From Acidimicrobiales bacterium (GTDB taxonomy: Bacteria > Actinomycetota > Acidimicrobiia > Acidimicrobiales > Iamiaceae): a stretch of DNA of 36,135 nt. Position 1 is the first letter of the stretch. Every line of letters begins with the position of its first letter. Positions 1-8,688 of the stretch are shown here, in pieces. The notes below the pieces were generated by a model, which searched no databases, had not been told where the DNA came from, and saw nothing but the letters and a program-made list of their open reading frames with translations. The translations under genes and the position numbers were made by a program. The stretch lies in contig DASQKY010000040.1 in assembly GCA_035630295.1 (NCBI GenBank), positions 1 through 36,135 on the forward strand, read 5' to 3'.

Positions 1-338
1 CCGGCTTCCCGATCGCGAAGATCGCCGCCAAGCTCGCCGTCGGCTACCGCCTCGACGAACTGCGCAACGACATCACCCGCGAAACCCCCGCCTGCTTCGA
101 GCCGACGATCGACTACGTCGTCACCAAGGTGCCGCGCTGGACCTTTGAGAAGTTCCCCGACGCCGACCCGACGCTGACGACTCAGATGAAGTCGGTCGGC
201 GAAACGATGGCGATCGGCCGTACCTTCAAGGAGTCGCTGCAGAAGGCGCTACGCGGCCTGGAGACGGGCCGCTTCGGCATCGGCTGCGACCGCTTCGACC
301 GCTGGGGCACGCCGAACCAGCCTGCCCTGGACGAGGTA
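1..338 (+). pseudogene. carB: carB fragment of different origin (carbamoyl-phosphate synthase large subunit, internal piece)
   Basis: Reading from base 3, this stretch encodes an internal part of CarB, beginning [20 protein letters not shown] and running through the conserved [19 protein letters not shown] and [11 protein letters not shown] segments. By comparison with E. coli CarB this is about residues 305-415, the end of the first ATP-grasp half. There is no start in the window and the frame loses homology near base 338, so it is a fragment at both ends. It is about three-quarters identical to the same segment of the resident carB on the opposite strand (about 430-740). It differs in codon use (GAA, ACG, CCG, one TTT) and has an RFDRWGTP segment that the resident copy lacks. 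It therefore comes from a different organism or a diverged copy. An assembly or amplification chimera is the likeliest explanation; a real inversion is less likely. Confidence 0.88.

Positions 339-350
<12 letters not shown>
325..350. other. inverted junction between two different carB genes
   Basis: Left of here the + strand encodes CarB, up to about [11 protein letters not shown]. Right of here the - strand encodes CarB, with the resident protein recognisable down to FHLEAAL, which ends at base 339. Each reading frame loses family resemblance where the other begins. Both copies break at nearly the same point of the CarB alignment, just after the first ATP-grasp half. The exact base cannot be fixed because the two sides may share a few bases. 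Confidence 0.75.
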
Positions 351-2844
<2,494 letters not shown>

Positions 2845-2848
<4 letters not shown>

Positions 2849-2913
2849 GGGGTGTCCTCGGGCACGAAAACGCCCCCTGCCTGGTGGCAGAGGGCGGCGT
2901 GGGTCTCGCTCAA
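2845..2913 (-). CDS. possible 22-codon leader peptide of carA
   Basis: A TTG at 2913-2911 is preceded at good spacing by AGGAGAG (2926-2920). It opens a 22-codon frame, [22 protein letters not shown], whose TGA overlaps the carA start codon as GTGA. The ribosome-binding site lies 2 nt beyond the base of the PyrR hairpin, and the frame runs straight through the terminator stem. A ribosome on it would melt the terminator and could restart on carA. What is seen is the site, the frame and the overlap. That it is translated is inference; a frame this short could arise by chance in such DNA, although the combination of features makes that less likely. Confidence 0.45.
2867..2896 (-). terminator. 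intrinsic terminator (attenuator) in the carA leader
   Basis: On the - strand RNA an 11-bp stem pairs 2896-2886 with 2881-2871, with one G-U pair. It is closed by an ACCA loop and followed directly by UUUU (2870-2867). It lies between the PyrR hairpin and the carA ribosome-binding site. It is the only stem in the window with a clear U-run, which fits a role as an attenuator. Confidence 0.8.
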
Positions 2914-2927
2914 CTCGGTCTCTCCTG

Positions 2928-2958
2928 CCGTGCGGGCCTCACGGGACCCGCTTCACGG
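2928..2958 (-). promoter_or_regulatory. PyrR-binding RNA hairpin upstream of carA
   Basis: In the RNA a lower stem CCGU/ACGG (2958-2955 with 2931-2928) carries a purine-rich GAAG internal bulge and an upper CGGG/CCCG stem. It ends in the loop TCCCGTGAGG, which matches the PyrR binding-loop consensus (UCC-N-GNGAGG). A nearly identical element precedes pyrR. PyrR bound with UMP is known to hold this hairpin and lower expression of pyr genes. The 3' side of the lower stem is 2 nt from the AGGAG of the leader peptide. Confidence 0.85.
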
Positions 2959-2968
2959 TCAGGAGCCG

Positions 2969-2974
2969 AACCTA
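2969..2974 (-). promoter_or_regulatory. -10 box of carA leader promoter (TAGGTT)
   Basis: TAGGTT on the - strand matches the actinobacterial TAnnnT -10 pattern. It places the RNA start near 2962, so the PyrR hairpin would be the first structure of the transcript. The same layout precedes pyrR. No clear -35 box is visible. Confidence 0.6.
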
Positions 2975-3004
2975 GCAGCTGCACGGCCCGGCCCCACCCC
3001 CGTT

Positions 3005-4288
3005 TCAGCGCTGGGCCACGCCGTCGACGACCACGGGCTCGCCGGCGGAGACGGTGTGGCGGACCCGGCCCTTCAGGGTGCGGCCCACGTACGGGATGTT
3101 GCGGCTGCGGCTGGCGGTGGCGCCGGCCTCCACGGTCCAGCTGGCCTCGGGGTCGATGACGCACAGGTTGGCCGGGCGGCCGGGCTCGACGGGGCCCCCC
3201 TGGGTGCCCGCCAGGCCGGCCACCGCGGCCGGGCGCCACGACATGCGGGCCAGCACCTCGCCCAGGGGCAGGTCCAGCACGGAGAGGGCCACCCCCAGGG
3301 CGAACTCCAGGCCCAGCATCCCCGGGGGGGCCTGGTCGAAGGGCTCGTCCTTGGCGTCGGGGGTGTGGGGGGCGTGGTCGGTGGCGATCACGTCCAGGGC
3401 GCCGTCGGCCACCCCCCGGCGCACCGCGGCCACGTCCTCCTCGGTGCGCAGCGGCGGGTTGACCTTGAACACCGGGTCGAACGAGGCGCACGCGGCGTGC
3501 GTCAGCAGCAGGTGGTGGGGGGTGGCCTCGGCGCTGATGGCCAGGCCCGAGGCCCGGGCCGCGGCGACGAGGGCCACCGACCCGGCGGTGGACATGTGCT
3601 GCATGTGGACGCGGCACCCGGTCAGGCGGGCCAGGGCGATGTCCCGGGCCACCATGGCCTCCTCGGCCTCGGACGGCTGGCCGGCCATGCCCAGCCGGGA
3701 CGACCACTCCCCCTCGTGCATGTGGCCCCCGGCGGCCAGCTCGGCGTTCTCGCAGTGCTGGGCCAGGACCACGTCGTGGGGCAGGCCCACCGCGTACTCC
3801 ATGGCCCGCCGCATGAGCAGGTCGTCCTGCACGCCGGTGCCGTCGTCGGTGAACAGCCGGACCCCGAGCTCGGCCATCTCGGCCAGGGGGGCCAGCCGCT
3901 CCCCGGCCCGGCCCACGGTGATGGCCCCGGCCGGGTGGACGGCGCACAGGGCGGCGCGGGCCAGCTCCTGCACCTCGCGCACCACGGCGGCGGAGTCGAT
4001 GGCCGGGGTGGTGTTGGGCATGGCCACCACCGCGGTGAAGCCGCCCAGGGCCGCGCACCGGCTGCCGGTCTCGATCGTCTCGGCCTCCTCCTGGCCCGGC
4101 TGGCGCAGGTGGGCGTGCAGGTCGACCAGCCCGGGGGCCACCACGCAACCCCCCGCGTCGAGCACCCGGTCGGCCGACAGGTCGGGCCCGACGGCCACGA
4201 TCCGCCCCTCGGACACCACGACATCGGCCACCCGCTCGCCGGCCTGCTCCACGACCCGGCCCCCCTTGAGCACCAGGGACTCAGGCAC
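3005..4288 (-). CDS. pyrC: dihydroorotase, class I
   Basis: PyrC closes carbamoyl aspartate to dihydroorotate. The start is GTG at 4288, preceded by AAGGAGAG, and it overlaps the pyrB stop by 8 nt (GTGCCTGA). This gives 427 residues, typical of class I enzymes. The metal site is visible as DLHAHLRQPG (His58, His60), later HCEN, HMQHMST and ATDHAPH. The motif FTDDG carries an Asp where animal dihydroorotases have a carboxylated lysine, as in the Aquifex-type class I enzymes. It is the third gene of pyrR-pyrB-pyrC and must be translationally linked to pyrB. Confidence 0.96.
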   Translation of the reverse strand: MPESLVLKGGRVVEQAGERVADVVVSEGRIVAVGPDLSADRVLDAGGCVVAPGLVDLHAHLRQPGQEEAETIETGSRCAALGGFTAVVAMPNTTPAIDSAAVVREVQELARAALCAVHPAGAITVGRAGERLAPLAEMAELGVRLFTDDGTGVQDDLLMRRAMEYAVGLPHDVVLAQHCENAELAAGGHMHEGEWSSRLGMAGQPSEAEEAMVARDIALARLTGCRVHMQHMSTAGSVALVAAARASGLAISAEATPHHLLLTHAACASFDPVFKVNPPLRTEEDVAAVRRGVADGALDVIATDHAPHTPDAKDEPFDQAPPGMLGLEFALGVALSVLDLPLGEVLARMSWRPAAVAGLAGTQGGPVEPGRPANLCVIDPEASWTVEAGATASRSRNIPYVGRTLKGRVRHTVSAGEPVVVDGVAQR

Positions 4289-5300
4289 GGCTGCTCTCCT
4301 TGTCGGCATCGGTGGGCGCATCGGCGTCGGCGGGGGTGTCGGCGGGCGCGTCCGTGTCGGTGGGCGCGTCGGCGCCCAGGGAGCCCGTGCGGCCCTCGGC
4401 CCCCAGCAGGCGGAACAGCACCGCCATGCGGACGGCCACGCCGTTGCGGACCTGGTCCACGATGACGGCCCGGGGGTCGTCGGCCGCCTCGGGGGCGATC
4501 TCCACCCCCCGGTTCATGGGCCCGGGGTGCATGATGACGGCGTCGGGGCCCAGGCGGCCGGCCCGGGCCCGGGTCAGGCCGTAGCCGGCGGTGTACTCGC
4601 GCAGCGACGGCACCAGGGCCTCGGTCATGCGCTCCTGCTGCATGCGGAGCAGGTAGACCACGTCGACCTCGTCCAACACGTCGTCCAGGCGGTGGGCCAC
4701 CCGCACCGGCCACCCGGCCAGGGAGGGGGGCAGCAGCGTGGGCGGGGCCACCAGGGTGACCTCGGCCCCCAGGGTGGCGAAGGCGTGCACGTCGCCCCGG
4801 GCCACCCGGGAGTGCTTGACGTCGCCCACGATGGCCACCCGCACCCCGTCGAGGCCGCCGAGCCGCTGGCGCAGCGTGTAGCAGTCGAGCAGGGCCTGGG
4901 TGGGGTGGTCGTGCCAGCCGTCGCCGCCGTTGATGACCTGGGCGTCGATCCACGAGGCCACCCGGTGGGGGGCGCCGGCGGAGCGGTGCCGCACCACCAC
5001 GGCATCCACGCCCATGGCCTCGATGGTCAGGGCCGTGTCCCGCAGCGACTCGCCCTTGTTGACCGACGAGGTCGACACGCTGAAGGTCATGGTGTCGGCC
5101 GAGAGGCGCTTGGCCGCGGTCTCGAACGAGAGGCGGGTGCGGGTGGAGTCCTCGTAGAACAGGGAGGCCACGGTGCGCCCCCGCAGGGCCGGGACCTTGG
5201 GGATCTGCCGGCCGCTCACCTCCACGAACGAGTCGGTGAGGGTGAGCAGCTCCTCGATGGCCGGCCGGTCGAGGGAGGCGGTGTCGAGCAGGTGCCTCAC
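4281..5300 (-). CDS. pyrB: aspartate carbamoyltransferase catalytic subunit with low-complexity C-terminal tail
   Basis: PyrB joins carbamoyl phosphate and aspartate. The GTG start at 5300 overlaps the pyrR stop (GTGA). The 339 residues contain the carbamoyl-phosphate site STRTRLSF (about 52-59), Lys82 in VNKGES, HPTQALLD (132-139) and HPGPMNRG (258-265). The catalytic fold ends near residue 300, where most bacterial enzymes stop. The last 39 residues form a disordered tail rich in Asp, Ala, Pro and Thr (GADAPTDTDAPADTPADADA and onward), encoded by imperfect GC-rich repeats. Its role is unknown. No regulatory pyrI is present. Confidence 0.95.
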   Translation of the reverse strand: MRHLLDTASLDRPAIEELLTLTDSFVEVSGRQIPKVPALRGRTVASLFYEDSTRTRLSFETAAKRLSADTMTFSVSTSSVNKGESLRDTALTIEAMGVDAVVVRHRSAGAPHRVASWIDAQVINGGDGWHDHPTQALLDCYTLRQRLGGLDGVRVAIVGDVKHSRVARGDVHAFATLGAEVTLVAPPTLLPPSLAGWPVRVAHRLDDVLDEVDVVYLLRMQQERMTEALVPSLREYTAGYGLTRARAGRLGPDAVIMHPGPMNRGVEIAPEAADDPRAVIVDQVRNGVAVRMAVLFRLLGAEGRTGSLGADAPTDTDAPADTPADADAPTDADKESSRA

Positions 5301-5863
5301 TTGACCAGCTCCCCCAGGTCGACCCCGTCGGCGTGGACGTCGACGATCTCGTCCCGCCGGGTGGGCAGGTTCTTGCCCACGAAGTCGGGCCGGATGGGCA
5401 GCTCCCGGTGGCCCCGGTCGATCATCACCGCCAGCTGCACCGCTCGGGGCCGGCCGTAGTCGTGCAGGGCGCCCAGGGCGGCCCGGATGGTGCGCCCGGT
5501 GAAGAGCACGTCGTCCACCAGGACCACGGTCCGGCCGTCGATGTCCTCGGGGATGTCGGTCACGGCCTCGGGCAGGACGGGGCGGATGCCGATGTCGTCG
5601 CGGTAGAAGGCCACGTCCAGGGCGCCCACCTCGGGCCGGACCTGCTCGATGGAGTCGAGGGCGTCGGCCAGGCGCTCGGCGATCCACACCCCGCCGGTCT
5701 GCAGGCCGACGATCAGCACCGCGCCCAGGCCGTGGTTGCGCTCCACCACCTCGTGGGCCATGCGCCAGATGGCCCGGGCCACGTCGTCCCGGTCGAGCAC
5801 CCGGGTGCGGGGCACGAACACCCCGCCGTAGGGGCGGGTGATGCGGCGTTCTCTCTCGGCCAC
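5297..5863 (-). CDS. pyrR: bifunctional pyr operon RNA-binding regulator / uracil phosphoribosyltransferase
   Basis: PyrR senses UMP and UTP against PRPP and binds hairpins in pyr leaders; many homologues also convert uracil and PRPP to UMP. The 188 residues fit the family. The PRPP-binding motif VVLVDDVLFTGRT is at about 113-125. The N-terminal part has the RTRVLDRDDVARAIWRMAHE segment typical of the family. The start is GTG at 5863 with GGAGGA at 5877-5872. It is the first gene of the operon. Its own leader carries a PyrR hairpin that touches this ribosome-binding site, so it is very likely autoregulated at translation. Confidence 0.96.
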   Translation of the reverse strand: MAERERRITRPYGGVFVPRTRVLDRDDVARAIWRMAHEVVERNHGLGAVLIVGLQTGGVWIAERLADALDSIEQVRPEVGALDVAFYRDDIGIRPVLPEAVTDIPEDIDGRTVVLVDDVLFTGRTIRAALGALHDYGRPRAVQLAVMIDRGHRELPIRPDFVGKNLPTRRDEIVDVHADGVDLGELVK

Positions 5864-5876
5864 TGGGCTTGTCCTC

Positions 5877-5907
5877 CCGTACGGGCCTCACCGGACCCGC
5901 TTCACGG
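5877..5907 (-). promoter_or_regulatory. PyrR-binding RNA hairpin overlapping the pyrR ribosome-binding site
   Basis: The RNA shows the same bipartite hairpin as before carA: lower stem CCGU/ACGG, a GAAG bulge, an upper CGGG/CCCG stem and the loop TCCGGTGAGG. The last base of the lower stem (5877) is also the first base of GGAGGA (5877-5872). No terminator follows it. PyrR binding should therefore block ribosome entry, as described for Mycobacterium smegmatis. Confidence 0.85.
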
Positions 5908-5915
5908 TCGGGGCG

Positions 5916-5921
5916 ACCCTA
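5916..5921 (-). promoter_or_regulatory. -10 box of the pyr operon promoter (TAGGGT)
   Basis: TAGGGT would start RNA at about 5909, two bases before the PyrR hairpin. Its first three bases (5921-5919) are the TAG stop codon of the upstream acetyltransferase gene. Confidence 0.6.
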
Positions 5922-6449
5922 CACCGCTCCCCGGCCCGGCCCCGGGGTGGGGTCCGGCCGCAGCCACAGGTCGTGGGTGGCGTCCCAGCGGCCCCGGCGG
6001 GCGAAGCCGGCCCGGGCCGCCACCGCCTCGGAGGCCCGGTGGCCGGGGGGGATGCGGGCCACCAGCGGGACCAGCCCGGCCTCCCCGGCGGCCCACCCCA
6101 CCAGCAGCCGGACCGCGGCGGTGGCCACTCCCCTGCGCCGGTGGGCCGCCGCCGCCCACCAGCCCGTGTCCCACACCACCCGCTCCGGCGGCCCGGCCCC
6201 CCCGGTCGGGACCCGCAGCCGGAGGCGGGCCACGCCGACCTCGCCCCACACCTCGTCGCCGTCGGGCGGCCCCACCACCAGGTCGACCGACACGCCGGTG
6301 GCGGCCCGCAGGCCCGCCCCCCCGATCCACCGGGCCGCGGCCTCGGCGGGGGGCCCGGCGGGCACCGAGGCGTGGCGCCCGATCTCGGGGTCGGCCCACG
6401 CCGCGGCCAGGGCGGCGGCGTCGCCGGGCCGCCACCGCCGCAGGGCCAC
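5919..6449 (-). CDS. GNAT-family N-acetyltransferase
   Basis: The 176-residue protein has the GNAT layout: an N-terminal LRRWRPGDAAALAAAWADPE helix-strand start, a central strand (VWDTGWWAA) and the acetyl-CoA-binding turn HRRRGVATAAVRLL. A late ASEAVAARAGFARRG segment is typical of RimJ/RimL-like members. The substrate cannot be told. The called start is GTG at 6449. The frame stays open upstream to about 6515 with a Pro-rich TPLVDTAAG lead-in that resembles GNAT N-termini, so the true start is uncertain. It follows the S33 peptidase gene by 66 bp on the same strand. Its stop codon is part of the pyrR promoter. Confidence 0.8.
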   Translation of the reverse strand: MALRRWRPGDAAALAAAWADPEIGRHASVPAGPPAEAAARWIGGAGLRAATGVSVDLVVGPPDGDEVWGEVGVARLRLRVPTGGAGPPERVVWDTGWWAAAAHRRRGVATAAVRLLVGWAAGEAGLVPLVARIPPGHRASEAVAARAGFARRGRWDATHDLWLRPDPTPGPGRGAV

Positions 6450-6515
6450 GCCGGCGGCGGTGTCGACCAGGGGCGTCGCCGGGCCGGGCAGGGGGGGCGG
6501 CGCCGGCTCGACCGG

Positions 6516-8075
6516 TCAGCCGCCCACGGTGAAGGTGACGCCCCGGATGTCCTCGACGCAGGCCGGGAGGTCGGCGGCGGGGTCGGCCCAGAACCCGGTC
6601 CGGGCCTCCCGGGTGCACTCGTCGAAGCCGCCCACGCCGTGGCCGGCGTTGGGCACGGTGACCAGGCGGGCGTCAGGCATGGCCTCGGCCTGGGCCCGCG
6701 AGTCGGCGTACGGGGTGATGGGGTCGAGGGTGCCCCCGAAGACCAGGGTGGGCACGTCGGGCACGGCCTGCTCGTTGAACGACTCGGGCAGGTGCTCGAC
6801 CTCCCAGTCCTGGCAGAACACCTGGGCCGAGTTGAGGGCGATGAGGGCGTCCTCGTCGACCCGGGCCAGCTCGGCCTCGGCGTCGGCCCCGTCGAGCAGG
6901 CGGCCGGAATCGGCGCACTCCACCGAGTAGAAGGCACCCTCGGACAGCTCGATGAGCCGGGGCACGCCCACCTCGATGAAGGTGGGGATGATGGACCGGT
7001 CGCCCGTGGCCAGGCCGGCCAGCACCGACGGCAGCAACGGGATGAGCTCGCTGTCGTAGAGGGCGGCGAACATGCCGGCCCGCACGTCGGTGCCGGTGAG
7101 GGCGAAGCTCCGCTCCACGTCCTCGCCCCCCACCGGGACGGTGCCGGTCAGCTCGGCCGGCTCGGCGTCGAAGGCGGCCACCGCGTCGTCGAGCACCGCG
7201 CCCAGGTCGCCGATGGCGGTGGAGCAGGCCTCGTCCTCGGCGCACGCCTCGACCAGGCGGTCGAGGGCGCCCTGGGGCAGGGCCTTGGTGCGCTCGACGC
7301 CGCCGGCCTCGGGCGGGTACACGGAGTCGATGACCAGGGAGCGGATCCGGTCCGGGTGCTCCCGGGCGTAGGCCAGGCCCAGCCGGGTCCCGTACGACAC
7401 GCCCCACACGTTCCACTGCTCGACCCCGACGGCCCGCCGCAGCGACTCCATGTCGGCCACCGAGGCCAGGGTGTCGTAGTCGTCCAGGTCGTTGCCCTCG
7501 CTGACCAGGCGCTCGTAGCAGGCTCGGACCGCGGCCCGGTTGACCTCGTGCTCGGTGGCGAAGTCGTCGGTGCTGGCCAGGGCGTCGAGGATGGCCTCCT
7601 CCTTCTCCGGGCAGTCGAGGCTGGGGAGGGACCGGCCCACGCCCCGCTGGTCGAAGGTGATGATGTCGCGCTCGGCCAGGGCGTCGTTGCCGGCCAGGCC
7701 CAGCGGGGGGCTGACCAGGGCGTCGCCCCCGGGGCCGCCGTGGAGGTAGACGACGGGCTCGGCCCCGGCATCGGCCTCGGCGTGGTGCAGGCGGGCCACC
7801 GCCAGGGTCACCACGCCGCCCTCGGCGTCGGTGCGGTCGGCCGGCACCTCCAGGGTGCCGCAGGTGACGGTGACGTCCTCGGGCATCTCGGCCAGCTCGG
7901 CCTCGGACCACCAGCACTCCGCCTCGGCCAGCTCCGGGTCCTCGGGCACGGTCGAGGACGAGGGCGCCACCGTGGTGGAGGTGGGATCGGAGCCGGCGTC
8001 GTCCCCGTCGCCCCCCGAGCAACCGGAGGCGACGACGGCGACGACGGCGAGGGCGACCAGGGCACGGCGGAACAT
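6516..8075 (-). CDS. secreted lipoprotein, alpha/beta hydrolase (S33 prolyl/tripeptidyl aminopeptidase-like)
   Basis: This 519-residue protein starts with a lipoprotein signal whose lipobox VASGC puts the lipidated Cys at 19, followed by a Gly/Asp/Ser/Thr-rich linker. The hydrolase core begins near residue 70. It shows HGGPGG (oxyanion region, 112-117), DQRGVGRS, the nucleophile elbow GVSYG (Ser227), GGTLDPITP (Asp451) and NAGHG (His479). This order is that of the Streptomyces tripeptidyl aminopeptidase / proline iminopeptidase group, with the cap and C-terminal TAP-like part. It probably trims peptides outside the cell. The ATG is preceded by GGAAGG. It is divergent from the small membrane protein at 8118. 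Confidence 0.9.
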   Translation of the reverse strand: MFRRALVALAVVAVVASGCSGGDGDDAGSDPTSTTVAPSSSTVPEDPELAEAECWWSEAELAEMPEDVTVTCGTLEVPADRTDAEGGVVTLAVARLHHAEADAGAEPVVYLHGGPGGDALVSPPLGLAGNDALAERDIITFDQRGVGRSLPSLDCPEKEEAILDALASTDDFATEHEVNRAAVRACYERLVSEGNDLDDYDTLASVADMESLRRAVGVEQWNVWGVSYGTRLGLAYAREHPDRIRSLVIDSVYPPEAGGVERTKALPQGALDRLVEACAEDEACSTAIGDLGAVLDDAVAAFDAEPAELTGTVPVGGEDVERSFALTGTDVRAGMFAALYDSELIPLLPSVLAGLATGDRSIIPTFIEVGVPRLIELSEGAFYSVECADSGRLLDGADAEAELARVDEDALIALNSAQVFCQDWEVEHLPESFNEQAVPDVPTLVFGGTLDPITPYADSRAQAEAMPDARLVTVPNAGHGVGGFDECTREARTGFWADPAADLPACVEDIRGVTFTVGG

Positions 8076-8105
8076 GGCCGGCAGCCTTCCACACCGACCC
8101 GCTGG

Positions 8106-8111
8106 TACCGT
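8106..8111 (+). promoter_or_regulatory. -10 box TACCGT, leaderless promoter
   Basis: TACCGT ends 6 nt before the GTG at 8118, so the RNA would begin at or beside the start codon. No ribosome-binding site is seen. Confidence 0.55.
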
Positions 8112-8117
8112 GCCGCG

Positions 8118-8552
8118 GTGGCCGGCCGTCGCGTGCAGGGCGCCCTGGTCACGGCCCGGGCCGCCGGCACCCTGGGCGGGGCCCTGCTGCTGGGGGCGTC
8201 GCTGCTCCCGTGGTCGGGGCGGGGGGCGGGCTCCTCCATCGCCCTGGTCCGCATCGCCGACCTCGTCCTCTCCGGCGTGGTCGATGCCTGGGTGCCCCGG
8301 TGGGCCGGTCTGGTGGTCTACGCCATCCCCCTGGGCGGGGCCCTGCTGCTCCTGGGCACCGGCCTGGGGCAGCGGGCCGGCGCCCTGGTGGGGGCGGCGG
8401 GCGTGGGCCTCGGCGTCGTGGGCGCGGCCCTGGCCGGGGTGGCCCTGGGCCGGCTGGACCGGGCCGGGCTGGGACCGGGCGCGCTGGCCGCCGCCGCGGG
8501 CCTGGCCCTGGGGGTGATGGCCGTGGTGGCCTCGGCCCGGACCCGGGCCTGA
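8118..8552 (+). CDS. small four-helix integral membrane protein, function unknown
   Basis: The 144-residue protein starts at a GTG directly after a TACCGT -10 box. It has about four hydrophobic stretches: about 12-30 (GTLGGALLLGASLLPW), 53-75 (WAGLVVYAIPLGGALLLLG), 80-100 and 118-140. The LPW turn after helix 1 and the Ala/Gly/Leu-rich helices resemble small actinobacterial membrane proteins, but I recognise no family. It lies between a divergent secreted peptidase and the Pro-rich surface protein, on the same strand as the latter. Confidence 0.72.
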   Translation: MAGRRVQGALVTARAAGTLGGALLLGASLLPWSGRGAGSSIALVRIADLVLSGVVDAWVPRWAGLVVYAIPLGGALLLLGTGLGQRAGALVGAAGVGLGVVGAALAGVALGRLDRAGLGPGALAAAAGLALGVMAVVASARTRA

Positions 8553-8589
8553 CGCGGCCGGAGGGGTGGGGGGCCCGGGGTCCGGTCCC

Positions 8590-8622
8590 CCGGTCCGGCC
8601 GGCTCACCGGCCACCGGACCGG
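8590..8622. terminator. GC-rich hairpin before the Pro-rich protein gene (terminator or operator)
   Basis: CCGGTCCGG (8590-8598) pairs with CCGGACCGG (8614-8622) around an inner CCGG/CCGG stem. There is no U-run. It follows the membrane-protein stop by 37 bp and covers the -35 region of the TACCGT box at 8626. It could end the upstream transcript or serve as a protein-binding site. Confidence 0.45.
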
Positions 8623-8625
8623 TGC

Positions 8626-8631
8626 TACCGT
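8626..8631 (+). promoter_or_regulatory. -10 box TACCGT of the Pro-rich protein gene
   Basis: This matches TAnnnT. RNA would start near 8638, giving a leader of about 50 nt that contains the GAGGA at 8679-8683 before the ATG. Confidence 0.5.
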
Positions 8632-8688
8632 TCCGCCGCGCTCGGCCTCCCGGGGCCGAGGAGCCGGCCCCCACGACCGAGGACGCCC

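Noticed and set aside
249-338. Extension of the resident carB to the stop at 249
   Set aside because: Those codons lie left of the junction, antisense to the foreign carB fragment, and do not resemble CarB.
5838-8117. Long + strand frame leading into the small membrane protein gene
   Set aside because: Only the part after the GTG at 8118 looks like protein. The rest is antisense to the GNAT and S33 peptidase genes.
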